DNA from: Pseudomonadota bacterium
GTDB lineage: Bacteria; Pseudomonadota; Alphaproteobacteria; Ferrovibrionales; Ferrovibrionaceae
Reading direction: 5' to 3'
Assembly: GCA_023434425.1 (NCBI GenBank)
Contig: JAEYSS010000261.1
Span: 1 to 28,055, forward strand
DNA length: 28,055 nucleotides
How positions within the stretch are numbered: the stretch's first letter is position 1; every line of letters starts with the position of its first letter. The notes under the pieces are model-generated. The model did not search any database and was not told the origin of the DNA. It saw only the letters and a program-made list of their open reading frames with translations. This document shows positions 7,949 through 17,356 of the stretch, in pieces. The position numbers were made by a program, and so were the translations under genes.

Positions 7949-9157
7949 TTATCCGGGTCGGCCATCGACCCGCGGTTTTATCAGGATGCCGGCATAGCCG
8001 GCGACGAAAGCCGCAAAACCGCCAGCCCAGGCCAGACCGCCGGCAATCAGCAGCAGTTGGGTCACGTCTCCCGCGCCGATGGCGGCAATAACGCGCAGCA
8101 ATGCCCCGGCCGCCACGAGGAGATAGGCCAGCACGGCAAGCGGCGGCGTGGTCGGCCGGCGACCGGTATGGCCCAGGGAGGCGCGCGTCATCACCGCGAG
8201 GATCATGAGACCGACCGCGCCGCTGCCAAGCGCATGAATGCCGGCCGTGCCCGGGACAAGTCCGTGGGCCGCGGCAGCTTCCAGCGCGAAGCCGAGCGGC
8301 AGAAATGCGTAGCCGAGATGCAGCGACCAGATAAGCGGCAGTTCCAGGATCTCACGACGCCACCAGTGAGACAGCCGCGCGCTATGCAGGATGGCGGCGA
8401 TCAGGAAGAAAACGGCCTGCAGCGCCGACGGAAGACCGGCGATCTTGGCCACGACTGCGGCGATCAGCGCGACAATCGACATCATGCCCAGCCGGGGCGC
8501 CGGCCGGATCGAGACCGGATGTCCGGCCTGCAGCAGACCGCCGATGGTAAAAGCCGGCACAATGCGGCCGCCGATGATGGCAATCGCCAGCAGGTAGATA
8601 CCGAGCGCGGCATGCAGGCCGGTCAGCGCCAGATCGGTCCGCTCCTGCCAGAGCGACACATGCCAGAGCGAATTCAGGCTGGTCAGCACACACAGGATGA
8701 CAACGAAGACGCCGTTGCGGCGGGCATTGCGCCGCAGGATGCCCGGCGCGATCAGGGCGATCAGCAGCAGCCAGAAACCGATATCGAAGACGGCAAATAC
8801 CGCCGGAAACGACAACAGCGAGAGCGCCTGCGCCGCGACCCAGGCGACAACCAGTGCGGCAAGCCTGGCGCCACGCACCGGGCCTGCCTCGGTCCAGTTG
8901 GGAACGGCGGTCAGCAGAAATCCGGCCAGCGCCGCTGAGGCGAAACCGAACAGCATGGCGTGGCCGTGCCACAGGATCGGGTTACTGCCCATCGGCACGG
9001 GCCAGCCCAGCACCCAGCCGGCAACCCAGATCGAAACGAACAGGCTGGCCTGAAGCGCGGCCAGCAGGAAGAAGGGACGGAAACCGCTCTGCAGCAGGGC
9101 CGGCCAGCGGATCGTCAGAACGGTCCGGTCTGTTGCGGAACGATCGACACGTATCAT
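7949..9157 (-). CDS. nnrS: NnrS family membrane protein (haem- and copper-associated)
   Basis: A 402-residue protein with about twelve membrane helices. Near the N-terminus it has the family signature LLQSGFRPFFLLAAL and LWHGHAMLFGFASAALAGFLLTAVPNWT (about 23-80). NnrS was described in Rhodobacter sphaeroides as a haem- and copper-containing membrane protein found with NO-related regulons, and in Vibrio it protects against nitrosative stress. The reading frame is open far upstream inside the carbonic anhydrase gene, but homology begins at MIRVDRS. That ATG forms an ATGA overlap with the carbonic anhydrase stop, implying translational coupling. Confidence 0.95.
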   Translation of the reverse strand: MIRVDRSATDRTVLTIRWPALLQSGFRPFFLLAALQASLFVSIWVAGWVLGWPVPMGSNPILWHGHAMLFGFASAALAGFLLTAVPNWTEAGPVRGARLAALVVAWVAAQALSLLSFPAVFAVFDIGFWLLLIALIAPGILRRNARRNGVFVVILCVLTSLNSLWHVSLWQERTDLALTGLHAALGIYLLAIAIIGGRIVPAFTIGGLLQAGHPVSIRPAPRLGMMSIVALIAAVVAKIAGLPSALQAVFFLIAAILHSARLSHWWRREILELPLIWSLHLGYAFLPLGFALEAAAAHGLVPGTAGIHALGSGAVGLMILAVMTRASLGHTGRRPTTPPLAVLAYLLVAAGALLRVIAAIGAGDVTQLLLIAGGLAWAGGFAAFVAGYAGILIKPRVDGRPG

Positions 9158-9882
9158 GCGGTGACAAGCCCCATCAGACCTTCGCAGCAGCCGCAGGCCG
9201 GTGCCGGCATGTCTCCGGCCTGCACGGCGCGGAAACGTTCGGTAGTGCCGTCCATGGCCTGCAGCTGGCCGTGCTGCAAATCGAAATGCCAGCCATGCAG
9301 GGCAAGCTTTCCGGCCGCCATACGCTCGGCGATCCACGGAAAGGTGGTGAGATTGCGGACCGAGAGCGCGACCGCCGATTTCTCCAGCCAGCGCAGCCGC
9401 TCGGCCTCGCCGGCCTCGCTGGCCAGATTGTCCATGCGCTCGACGATGCTGCCGGCGACCTCGACCCAGTCGGGCAGGAATTCGAAATGGTCGCGCCGGG
9501 CGCGCCGCTCGGCCAGGAAGCGCATGCCGCCGCAATGCGAATGGCCCAGCACGATGACATGATCGACTTCCAGGGCGCGCACGCCGAATTCGATGGCCGC
9601 ACTGGTACCTTTCGGCACGCCCTGCGGCGGCTCGTAGGCCGGCACCAGCGCCGCGACATTGCGGATGACGAACAGATCGCCCGGCTGCGCCTCGGTGAGC
9701 AGCGCCGGATCCGACCGTGAATCGGAGCAGGCGATCACTAATATTCTGGGCGACTGTCCTTCACTGACCAGCCGTTCGTACAACTGGCTGTCGCCCTCGA
9801 AAAAACAGTCGTGAAAATGCTCGAACCCGCGCAGCAGACGGCGCAGGGCGAGCGTGCCGGAACTATGTTCGCGATCCGGCAT
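9154..9882 (-). CDS. Beta-class carbonic anhydrase
   Basis: A 242-residue enzyme that interconverts CO2 and bicarbonate. Zinc ligands and the catalytic dyad are visible: C52, D54 and R56 in ACSDSRSDP, and H114 and C117 in LGHSHCGGM. The length is slightly above Escherichia coli Can, with a normal RNVAALVPAY segment (74-83). The start MPDREHSS lies 7 bases after the stop of the ppiC-like gene, and its end overlaps the nnrS start (ATGA). It is therefore embedded within the nar operon. Its place here is unusual; it may balance bicarbonate or pH during nitrate respiration, which is an inference. No metal or catalytic residue is missing. Confidence 0.95.
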   Translation of the reverse strand: MPDREHSSGTLALRRLLRGFEHFHDCFFEGDSQLYERLVSEGQSPRILVIACSDSRSDPALLTEAQPGDLFVIRNVAALVPAYEPPQGVPKGTSAAIEFGVRALEVDHVIVLGHSHCGGMRFLAERRARRDHFEFLPDWVEVAGSIVERMDNLASEAGEAERLRWLEKSAVALSVRNLTTFPWIAERMAAGKLALHGWHFDLQHGQLQAMDGTTERFRAVQAGDMPAPACGCCEGLMGLVTA

Positions 9883-9889
9883 GACCCGA

Positions 9890-10648
9890 TCACTGCAGCA
9901 ACGGCGAGTCAGCGCCGGCCAGCGCCACGCCGCTGATCTCGGCCTCCGCGGCGAGCACGGCGATATACTGGCGCACCGCCGTACGGAAGACCGATTCGCA
10001 GAGATAGTCCGACACGCGCTGCTGCACGTTTTCATAGGGCAGCTCGCGCCCCGGCTCGCGCTGGATCAGCTGCAGCACATGGAATCCGTAACGCGTCGGC
10101 ACCGGCGCCGGCGACAACTGCCCGATCTGGAGTTCGTCGAGGAAGGTCTCGAATTCCGGAACCGTGGTGTCGCTGGCGAACTGGCCCAGATGACCGCCAT
10201 TGTCTTTCGACGAGCAGACGGAATATTCCCTGGCGAGTTGACCGAACAGCTCGGGATCGGCTTTGAGCAAGGCAATCAGCTTTTCAGCCTGCTGCTTCGC
10301 CGCGGTGCGCTCTTCCTCGTCATCCGGCATGGCCGGGATGAGGATGTGGCGGGCCTCGTAGAGCGTCGGGCTGCGGAACTGGCTGCGATTGGCCTCGTAA
10401 TAGCGCCGGCAGGATTCGTCGTCCGGCGCCGGCAGCGCCACCTCGGCGGCGATCAGCCGGTCGATGGCGTCCTCGTCCTCGCGGTCATAGCCGAGCGCCT
10501 CGGCGCGCTGCAGCAGCAGCTCGCGCACCGCCAGCGCCTCGGCCGCACGGCGGCCGGCCTCCTCGGCCGAAGCCGCCGGATGGTACTGCATCTCCGCCAG
10601 GACGGCGGCTTCGTCGATGGCAGTGCCGTTGACGCGAATGACTTCCAT
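9890..10648 (-). CDS. PpiC-type (parvulin, NifM-like) peptidyl-prolyl cis-trans isomerase
   Basis: A 252-residue protein without a signal peptide. It has an N-terminal helical part (1-90) followed by a rotamase domain (about 100-205) with the parvulin patterns EARHILI, FGQLAREYSVCSSKDNGGHLGQF, and RYGFHVLQLI. It has a strong GGAGG ribosome site before ATG and starts 11 bases after the narI stop. A PpiC-type rotamase gene also follows narI in Pseudomonas aeruginosa, so it is an established companion of narGHJI. A cytoplasmic role in folding or maturation of the nitrate reductase is the natural inference. Confidence 0.93.
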   Translation of the reverse strand: MEVIRVNGTAIDEAAVLAEMQYHPAASAEEAGRRAAEALAVRELLLQRAEALGYDREDEDAIDRLIAAEVALPAPDDESCRRYYEANRSQFRSPTLYEARHILIPAMPDDEEERTAAKQQAEKLIALLKADPELFGQLAREYSVCSSKDNGGHLGQFASDTTVPEFETFLDELQIGQLSPAPVPTRYGFHVLQLIQREPGRELPYENVQQRVSDYLCESVFRTAVRQYIAVLAAEAEISGVALAGADSPLLQ

Positions 10649-10659
10649 GGCGGCCTCCG

Positions 10660-11358
10660 TCACAGGGTCGGGCGTGCGGGCGAACGCCGGCGCACGACCT
10701 GGTAGCTGCGGAACACATAGCCGACCGGAGCGCTCCAGATATGCACCAGACGGCTGAACGGGAAGAGCACGAAAATGGTGATGCCCAGCACCAGATGCAG
10801 CTTGAACGGCCAGTCCACGGCCGACACCAGCTCTGCGGCGCCGCCACGGAAGGTGACGATGCGCTGCGCCCATTCCGACAGGGCCAGCATGGTGCCGCCA
10901 TCGCTGTGCTGGATCGAATAGGGCAGCGTGACCAGGCCGAGCACCAGCTGCAGCCAGAGCACCAGCAGGATGGCGATATCCATCGGCGAACTGGTGGCGC
11001 GGATGCGCGCATCCGTCAGGCGGCGATGCAGCAGCAACGTCAGCCCGATGAAGCAGATCGTGCCGGCAATGCCGCCGGAGACCACCGCCATCATCTGCTT
11101 CGCGCCCGCGGTGATGAAATGCTCGTACAGCCAGTGCGGCGTCAGCAGGCCGACGAAATGGCCGGCAAACAGGAAGAGGATGCCGATATGGAAAAGATTG
11201 GAGCCCCAGCGCAGCTGGCTTGTCCGCAGCATCTGGCTCGATCCGCTGCGCCAGGTGTACTGGCCGCGTTCGAAGCGGACCAGGCTGCCGATCAGGAAGA
11301 CGCTCAGCCCGATATAGGGATAGATGCCAAAAAAGAAGTGTTCGACATACTGCATCAT
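10660..11358 (-). CDS. narI: Respiratory nitrate reductase gamma subunit (NarI), b-type cytochrome
   Basis: A 232-residue integral membrane protein with five helices that oxidises quinol and passes electrons to NarH. Haem b ligands H57, H67, H188 and H206 fall at Escherichia coli positions plus one, because of an extra initial methionine (MMQYVEHFFFGIYPY). If the second ATG (11355) is used, numbering matches exactly. GGAGGA lies 8 bases before the first ATG. The gene starts 16 bases after the narJ stop. Confidence 0.97.
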   Translation of the reverse strand: MMQYVEHFFFGIYPYIGLSVFLIGSLVRFERGQYTWRSGSSQMLRTSQLRWGSNLFHIGILFLFAGHFVGLLTPHWLYEHFITAGAKQMMAVVSGGIAGTICFIGLTLLLHRRLTDARIRATSSPMDIAILLVLWLQLVLGLVTLPYSIQHSDGGTMLALSEWAQRIVTFRGGAAELVSAVDWPFKLHLVLGITIFVLFPFSRLVHIWSAPVGYVFRSYQVVRRRSPARPTL

Positions 11359-11374
11359 GATCACGGTCCTCCGG

Positions 11375-12061
11375 TCAGCGCGGGGATGGGGTGTTGATGG
11401 CCTGCACCCAGGCCGAGGCTTTACCGCAGCTGCCGCCGGAGGCGCGATGCGGGTCGTTTTCCGGCCCGAAGGTGACGGCGGCTTCGTCCCAGGCGCGGTC
11501 GAGGGCCTCGAAACTGTCGTCGTCTTCCTCGGGTGGACGAACCGGTGCGGCCACCGCCGCCGCATCGGCCAGGACCAGCAGCGCGGCCGGCACGGCGGCA
11601 TAGAGAGACTGGCGCTTGTCCAGCCGGTCGCGCAGCAGGGCGAAGATCGGCGCGGCATCGCGCAGGATGCCACGCGCCTCCTGCGGGTCGATCTGGCTGA
11701 GGAATTCCAGCAGCAGCGGCAGGTAGTCCGGCAGCTCGCTCGAATCCAGCGCAAAGCCGTGCCGGTGGTACAGCTCCATCAGCGCCACCATGGCGGCACC
11801 GCGATCGCGCGAGTCGCCATGGACATGCTCATAGAGATGCAGCGCCACCGAACGGCCGCGGTCGAACAGGCTGGTATAGCGCTCCTGCAGCTCGATCAGG
11901 TCGGCCGCACCGAGATCGGCCGCCAGCCGGTCGAGCGCTGCGGCGGTTTTCCGGCTGGGCTTGAGATCGCTGGCGATCAGGGCGCGGATTTCCGGCAGCG
12001 CCGATTGCAGATCGGCGGTCGGATAGTCGAGCAGGGCCGACAGGGCTTTCAGGATTCTCAT
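11375..12061 (-). CDS. narJ: Nitrate reductase molybdenum cofactor assembly chaperone NarJ
   Basis: A 228-residue cytoplasmic chaperone of the TorD/NarJ type. It has the opening LKALSALLDYPT, followed by the RYTSLFDRGRSVALHLYEHVHGDSRDRG stretch (about 70-97) and LPDYLPLLLEFLSQ, both typical of NarJ. It binds NarG before membrane attachment so that the Mo-cofactor and FS0 cluster are inserted. ATG 12061 has GGAG about 8 bases upstream and is preferred over a GTG at 12070 that overlaps the narH stop. The C-terminus ends in a short acidic and alanine-rich tail. Confidence 0.94.
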   Translation of the reverse strand: MRILKALSALLDYPTADLQSALPEIRALIASDLKPSRKTAAALDRLAADLGAADLIELQERYTSLFDRGRSVALHLYEHVHGDSRDRGAAMVALMELYHRHGFALDSSELPDYLPLLLEFLSQIDPQEARGILRDAAPIFALLRDRLDKRQSLYAAVPAALLVLADAAAVAAPVRPPEEDDDSFEALDRAWDEAAVTFGPENDPHRASGGSCGKASAWVQAINTPSPR

Positions 12062-12066
12062 GGTTC

Positions 12067-13575
12067 TCACTCCCCGACCGCGCGCTGGCCGGCCGCAAAC
12101 AGATTGGCCGGTTCCTTGCCGCCGGAGCAGCCGGCGCCGAAGGAGAAGCCGCAGCTGCCGCGCAGGTCGAACGCGTTTTCGGCATATTCACGATGGGTCG
12201 ACGGGATCACGTAGCGATCCTCGTAATTGGCGATCGCCATGGTCTTGTACATATCCTCGACCTGGGCGAGCGTGAGGCCGACCTGTTCGAGGACCGCGAG
12301 GTTCTCCTTGGCATCGACATGGCGGCTGCGCATGAACACCCGCATCGCCATCATGCGCTCCAGCGCCTCGACCACCGGCTCTTCCTTGCCGGCCGTGAGC
12401 AGGTTGGCGAGATACTTCACCGGAATACGCAGGCTGCGCACATCGGCGATCTGGTCGGACATCGCAATCTTGCCGGCATCGGCAGCCGCCTGGATCGGCG
12501 ACAGCGGCGGCACATACCAGACCATCGGCAGGGTGCGGTATTCCGGATGCAGCGGGAAGGCGATCTTCCAGTCGATCGCCATCTTGTAGGTCGGCGAGTG
12601 ACGCGCCGACTCCAGCCAGTTTTCCGGCACGCCGTCGCGCCGGGCCTGCTCGATCACCGCCGGATCGTTCGGATCGAGGAAGATATCGAGCTGGCGCTGA
12701 TACAGATCCTGCTCGTTCTCGGCGCTGGCGGCTTCCTCGATGCGGTCGGCATCGTAGAGCAGCACGCCGAGATAGCGGATGCGTCCGACGCAGGTTTCCG
12801 AGCAGACCGTCGGTTCGCCCGCCTCGATGCGCGGGAAGCAGAAAGTGCATTTCTCGGCTTTGCCGGACTGCCAGTTGTAATAGATTTTCTTGTAGGGACA
12901 GGCGCTGACGCACATGCGCCAGCCGCGGCACTTGTCCTGGTCGATCAGGACGATGCCGTCTTCCTCACGCTTGTAGATCGAGCCCGACGGGCAGGCGGCG
13001 ACGCAGGCCGGATTGAGGCAATGCTCGCACAGGCGCGGCAGGTAGAACATGAAGGTCTTCTCGAACTGGCCGTAGATTTCCTTCTGCAGCCCGTCGAAAT
13101 TCTTGTCTTTCGAGCGCTTGGCGAATTCGGTACCGAGGATTTCCTCCCAGTTCGGACCCCATTCGATCTTTTCCATGCGCTTGCCGGTGATCAGCGATAC
13201 CGGCCGCGCCACCGGCGTGGCCTGCGATTCCGGCGCCGTCTGCAGATGTTCGTAGTCGAAGGTGAAGGGCTCGTAGTAATCGTCGATCTGCGGCAGATGC
13301 GGATTGGCGAAAATCTTCGACAGGATGCGCCAGCGACCGCCGATGCGCGGCTCGATCTTGCCGCTGCGCGTGCGGCGCCAGCCGCCCTGCCACTTCTCCT
13401 GGTTTTCCCATTCCTTCGGATAGCCGATACCAGGCTTGGTCTCGACATTGTTGAACCAGGCGTATTCGACGCCCTGGCGCGAGGTCCAGACATTCTTGCA
13501 GGTCACCGAGCAGGTATGGCAGCCGATGCACTTGTCCAGATTGAGGACCATGGCGATTTGAGCACGGACTTTCAT
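12067..13575 (-). CDS. narH: Respiratory nitrate reductase beta subunit (NarH), four Fe-S clusters
   Basis: A 502-residue electron-transfer subunit. The cysteine sets are complete: C16/C19/C22/C26 (CIGCHTCSVTC), C183/C186/C191/C195 (CEHCLNPACVAAC), C216/W219/C222/C226 and C243/C246/C258/C262. The tryptophan in place of a cysteine in the third set is the family hallmark that gives a 3Fe-4S cluster. NarH relays electrons from NarI haem to NarG. The gene begins 27 bases after the narG stop with GGAG before ATG. Confidence 0.98.
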   Translation of the reverse strand: MKVRAQIAMVLNLDKCIGCHTCSVTCKNVWTSRQGVEYAWFNNVETKPGIGYPKEWENQEKWQGGWRRTRSGKIEPRIGGRWRILSKIFANPHLPQIDDYYEPFTFDYEHLQTAPESQATPVARPVSLITGKRMEKIEWGPNWEEILGTEFAKRSKDKNFDGLQKEIYGQFEKTFMFYLPRLCEHCLNPACVAACPSGSIYKREEDGIVLIDQDKCRGWRMCVSACPYKKIYYNWQSGKAEKCTFCFPRIEAGEPTVCSETCVGRIRYLGVLLYDADRIEEAASAENEQDLYQRQLDIFLDPNDPAVIEQARRDGVPENWLESARHSPTYKMAIDWKIAFPLHPEYRTLPMVWYVPPLSPIQAAADAGKIAMSDQIADVRSLRIPVKYLANLLTAGKEEPVVEALERMMAMRVFMRSRHVDAKENLAVLEQVGLTLAQVEDMYKTMAIANYEDRYVIPSTHREYAENAFDLRGSCGFSFGAGCSGGKEPANLFAAGQRAVGE

Positions 13576-13602
13576 GGGGCGATCTCCTTGGTCTGTGCTG
13601 GC

Positions 13603-16600
13603 TTATTCGGCGGCCGCGGTGCTGGGCCGCGGACCATCCAGCCAATCGATATTGGTCATCTTGCGCACCACCACGAATTCATCGCGGTTGGTGCCGATCG
13701 TGCAGTAGTAGTTGAAACCGTAGCTCAGCTGGGCATAGCCGCCGATCATATGCGTCGGTTTCACCGTGGTGCGCGTGACCGAGTTGTGGATGCCGCCGCG
13801 TGCGCCGGTAATCTCGCTGCCCGGCACATTCACGATCTTTTCCTGCGCGTGATACATCAGCAGCATGCCTTCGTTGACGCGCTGGCTGACCACGGCGCGG
13901 GCGACGAGTGCACCATTGGCGTTGAACACCTCGACCCAGTCGTTATCCTCGACGCCGACCTTGGCGGCATCCACTTCACTGAGCCAGACGATCGGCCCGC
14001 CACGCGACAGCGTGAGCATCAGCAGATTGTCGGTATAGGTGCTGTGGATGCCCCATTTCTGGTGCGGCGTGATGAAGTTGAGCAGGATTTCCGGATTGCC
14101 GTTGCTGCGCTTGCCATGCACGGCGGCGACACTGCGCGTGTCGATCGGCGGCCGGTAGGTGCACAGACCTTCACCGAAGGCGAGCATCCAGGGATGATCC
14201 TGGTAGAGCTGCTGCCGGCCGGTGAGCGTGCGCCAGGGGATCAGCTCATGCACGTTGGTGTAGCAGGCATTGTAGCTGACATGCTCGGATTCCAGTCCGC
14301 TCCAGGTCGGTGACGAGATGATCTTGCGCGGCTGCGCCTGCAGGTCGCGGAAGCGCAGCTTGTCGTCCTCGCGCGGACGCGCCAGATGCGTATGGTCGCG
14401 GCCGGTCGCCTTGGACAGCGCCGCCCAGGACTTCACCGCCACCTCGCCGTTGGTCTCCGGTGCCAGCGACAGGATCACTTCCGCCGCCTCGATGTCGGTT
14501 TCGATCTTCGGCAGGCCCTGGCTGACGCCCGGCTCGGTGACCTTGCCGTTCAGCTTGCCGAGGAAATCCACCTCATGCTGGGTATTCCAGCTGATGCCCT
14601 TGCCGCCGTTGCAGATCTTGCTCAGCAGCGGACCGAGCGCGGTGAACTTCTTGTAGGTATTCGGATAGTCACGCTCGATCACGCTGATCTGCGGCATGGT
14701 CTTGCCCGGGATCGGCTCGATCTCGCCCTTGCGCCAGTCCTTCGGCTCGAAGGCCTGCCCCAGTTCTCCCGGGGTGTCGTGCATCAGCGGCGTCATCACC
14801 ACATCCTTCTCGACGCCGAGATGGCCTTCGCAGACCGACGAGAATTTCCTGGCGATGCCCTTGAAGATTTCCCAGTCGCTGCGCGCTTCCCAGGCCGGGT
14901 CCACCGCCGCCGACAGCGGATGGATGAAGGGATGCATGTCCGAGGTGTTCATGTCGTGCTTCTCGTACCAGGTGGCGGTCGGCAGCACGATGTCGGAATA
15001 GACGCAGGTGGTGGACATGCGGAAGTCGAGCGTGACCAGCAGGTCGAGCTTGCCTTCCGCGCCTTCGCGCCACACCACCTCTTCGGGCTTGCGGCCGCCT
15101 TCCTGGCCGAGATCCTTGCCCTGCACGCCATGCTGGGTGCCGAGCAGGTACTTGAGGAAGTATTCGTGGCCCTTGCCGCTGGAGCCGAGAATGTTGGAGC
15201 GCCAGACGAACATGTTGCGCGGGAAGTTCACCGGATTGTCCGGATCCTCGCAGGCCATGCGGATGTCGCCGCTTTTCAGCTTGTCGACCAGATAGGGCGC
15301 CGGCTCCTGTCCGGCGGCACCGGCATCTTTGGCGATCTGCAGCGGATTGCGGTCGACCTGCGGTGCCGAGGGCAGCCAGCCCATGCGTTCGGCGCGCACA
15401 TTGAAGTCGATCAGCGAGCCGGTCAGCTTCTTCGGCGCCACCGGCGAGAGGATCTCTTCCACCGCCAGCTTTTCATAACGCCACTGCCCGGTATGGGCAT
15501 AGAAGAAGGAGGTCGAGTTCTGCTGGCGCGGCGGACGGTGCCAGTCCAGCGCAAAGGCCAGCGGCAGCCAGCCGCATTGCGGCCGCAGTTTCTCCTGCCC
15601 GACATAATGCGACCAGCCACCGCCCGACTGGCCGATGCAACCGCACATCGCCAGCAGGTTGATGATGCCGCGGTAGTTCATGTCGGCGTGATACCAGTGG
15701 TTGATCGCCGCACCGAGGATGACCATGGATTTGCCCTTGGTCTTGTCGGCATTGTCGGCAAAGGCACGGGCGACCGCGATCACCTGTTCCCGCGGCACGC
15801 CGGTGATGCTCTCCTGCCAGGCCGGGGTGTAGGCCTGGTTGTCGTCGAAGCTCTTCGCCGTGTTCGGGTCATCGAAACCGCGATCGACACCGTAATTGGC
15901 GAGGAACAGATCATAGACCGCCGTGACCAGAACCGGACCGTTCCTGGTCTCGATCCGCTTGACCGGGATTTTCCGTTCGATCACGTCCGTCTGGGCGTTG
16001 TTCGGGAAATGCTCGTTCACGATGCCGCCGAAATACGGGAAGGCGACCGGCTTCAGCTCGTCCTCGATGCCCTTGAGCCCGAGACGCAGTTTGGTCTCGC
16101 CGCCCGCAGTGTCTTTCTCTTCCAGGTTCCACTTGCCCTGTTCGCCCCAGCGGAAGCCGATCGAGCCCAGCGGCGTCACCAGCTTGCCGCTGGTCTCGTC
16201 GAAGGCGAGCGTCTTCCAGTCGGGATTGTTGGCCTCGCCCAGATTGTCGGCGAAATCCGAGGCGCGCAGGAAGCGGTCCGGCACCAGGCGCCCGTCGCGT
16301 TCCACCAGCATGACCAGGTTGGGCATGTCGGTGTAGCGGCGGCAGTAATCCTCGAAATAGCTGCTGCGGGTTTTGACGTGGTATTCGCTCAGAACCACAT
16401 GGCCCATGGCCATGGCGAGCGCCGCATCGGTGCCCTGTTTGGGATGCAGCCACAGATCGGCGAACTTGGACGCTTCCGAATAATCCGGCGTCACCACCGC
16501 GACCTTGGCGCCCTTGTAGCGCACCTCGGTCATGAAATGGGCGTCGGGCGTGCGCGTCTGCGGCACATTCGAGCCCCAGAGCATCAGGAAGGTCGAGTTG

Positions 16601-17334
16601 TACCAGTCGGCCGATTCCGGCACGTCGGTCTGCTCGCCCCAGGTCTGCGGCGAGCTCGGCGGCAGATCGCAGTACCAATCGTAGAAGCTCATGCAGACGC
16701 CGCCGATCAGCGACAGGTAGCGGCTGCCGGCGGCATAGGACACCATCGACATCGCGGGGATCGGCGAGAAGCCGATCACGCGATCCGGCCCGAAGGCCTT
16801 GATCGTATAGGCATTGGCGGCGGCGATGATCTCGTTCGCCTCATCCCAGTTGGCACGCACGAAACCGCCCAGGCCGCGCGCGGACTTGTATTCCTTCGCT
16901 TTCGCCTTGTCCTCGACGATGGACTGCCAGGCGGCGACCGGATCGCGATGGGTTTTCCGTGCCGCGCGCCACAGCCGGATCAGCCGGCCGCGGATCATCG
17001 GATATTTCACCCGGTTGGCGCTGTAGAGATACCAGGAATAGCTGGCACCGCGCGAACAGCCGCGTGGTTCATGATTGGGCAGGTCGGGCCGCGTGCGCGG
17101 ATAGTCGGTCTGCTGGGTTTCCCAGGTGACGATGCCGCCCTTGACATAGATCTTCCACGAGCAGGAACCGGTGCAGTTCACGCCATGCGTGGACCGCACG
17201 ATGCGGTCATGCGCCCAGCGGTCCCGATAGGCATTCTCCCAGGCGCGGTCCTCGGTGGTGACGATACCGTGGCCGTCGGAAAAATTGCCGACCTGTTTGC
17301 GGAAGTAGGTGAGGCGATCGAGAAAACGACTCAT
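13603..17334 (-). CDS. narG: Respiratory nitrate reductase alpha subunit (NarG), catalytic Mo-bisMGD subunit
   Basis: A 1243-residue protein that reduces nitrate to nitrite on the cytoplasmic side of the membrane. FS0 ligands H50, C54, C58 (HGVNCTGSC) and C93 are at the same positions as in Escherichia coli NarG. The molybdenum ligand is D223 within YDWYCDLPP. The N-terminus MSRFLDRLTYFRKQ has no twin-arginine signal, as expected for a membrane-bound Nar. The C-terminus (GYAQLSYGFNYYGT-like region, here with Cys) and total length are normal. It starts 22 bases after narK2. Confidence 0.99.
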   Translation of the reverse strand: MSRFLDRLTYFRKQVGNFSDGHGIVTTEDRAWENAYRDRWAHDRIVRSTHGVNCTGSCSWKIYVKGGIVTWETQQTDYPRTRPDLPNHEPRGCSRGASYSWYLYSANRVKYPMIRGRLIRLWRAARKTHRDPVAAWQSIVEDKAKAKEYKSARGLGGFVRANWDEANEIIAAANAYTIKAFGPDRVIGFSPIPAMSMVSYAAGSRYLSLIGGVCMSFYDWYCDLPPSSPQTWGEQTDVPESADWYNSTFLMLWGSNVPQTRTPDAHFMTEVRYKGAKVAVVTPDYSEASKFADLWLHPKQGTDAALAMAMGHVVLSEYHVKTRSSYFEDYCRRYTDMPNLVMLVERDGRLVPDRFLRASDFADNLGEANNPDWKTLAFDETSGKLVTPLGSIGFRWGEQGKWNLEEKDTAGGETKLRLGLKGIEDELKPVAFPYFGGIVNEHFPNNAQTDVIERKIPVKRIETRNGPVLVTAVYDLFLANYGVDRGFDDPNTAKSFDDNQAYTPAWQESITGVPREQVIAVARAFADNADKTKGKSMVILGAAINHWYHADMNYRGIINLLAMCGCIGQSGGGWSHYVGQEKLRPQCGWLPLAFALDWHRPPRQQNSTSFFYAHTGQWRYEKLAVEEILSPVAPKKLTGSLIDFNVRAERMGWLPSAPQVDRNPLQIAKDAGAAGQEPAPYLVDKLKSGDIRMACEDPDNPVNFPRNMFVWRSNILGSSGKGHEYFLKYLLGTQHGVQGKDLGQEGGRKPEEVVWREGAEGKLDLLVTLDFRMSTTCVYSDIVLPTATWYEKHDMNTSDMHPFIHPLSAAVDPAWEARSDWEIFKGIARKFSSVCEGHLGVEKDVVMTPLMHDTPGELGQAFEPKDWRKGEIEPIPGKTMPQISVIERDYPNTYKKFTALGPLLSKICNGGKGISWNTQHEVDFLGKLNGKVTEPGVSQGLPKIETDIEAAEVILSLAPETNGEVAVKSWAALSKATGRDHTHLARPREDDKLRFRDLQAQPRKIISSPTWSGLESEHVSYNACYTNVHELIPWRTLTGRQQLYQDHPWMLAFGEGLCTYRPPIDTRSVAAVHGKRSNGNPEILLNFITPHQKWGIHSTYTDNLLMLTLSRGGPIVWLSEVDAAKVGVEDNDWVEVFNANGALVARAVVSQRVNEGMLLMYHAQEKIVNVPGSEITGARGGIHNSVTRTTVKPTHMIGGYAQLSYGFNYYCTIGTNRDEFVVVRKMTNIDWLDGPRPSTAAAE

Positions 17335-17356
17335 GGCTGGTCACTCCGTTTCGAAT

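Noticed and set aside
9158..9535. Upstream extension of the nnrS frame
   Set aside because: It lies in another frame of the carbonic anhydrase gene. NnrS-like sequence begins only at the ATG at 9157, which overlaps the anhydrase stop.
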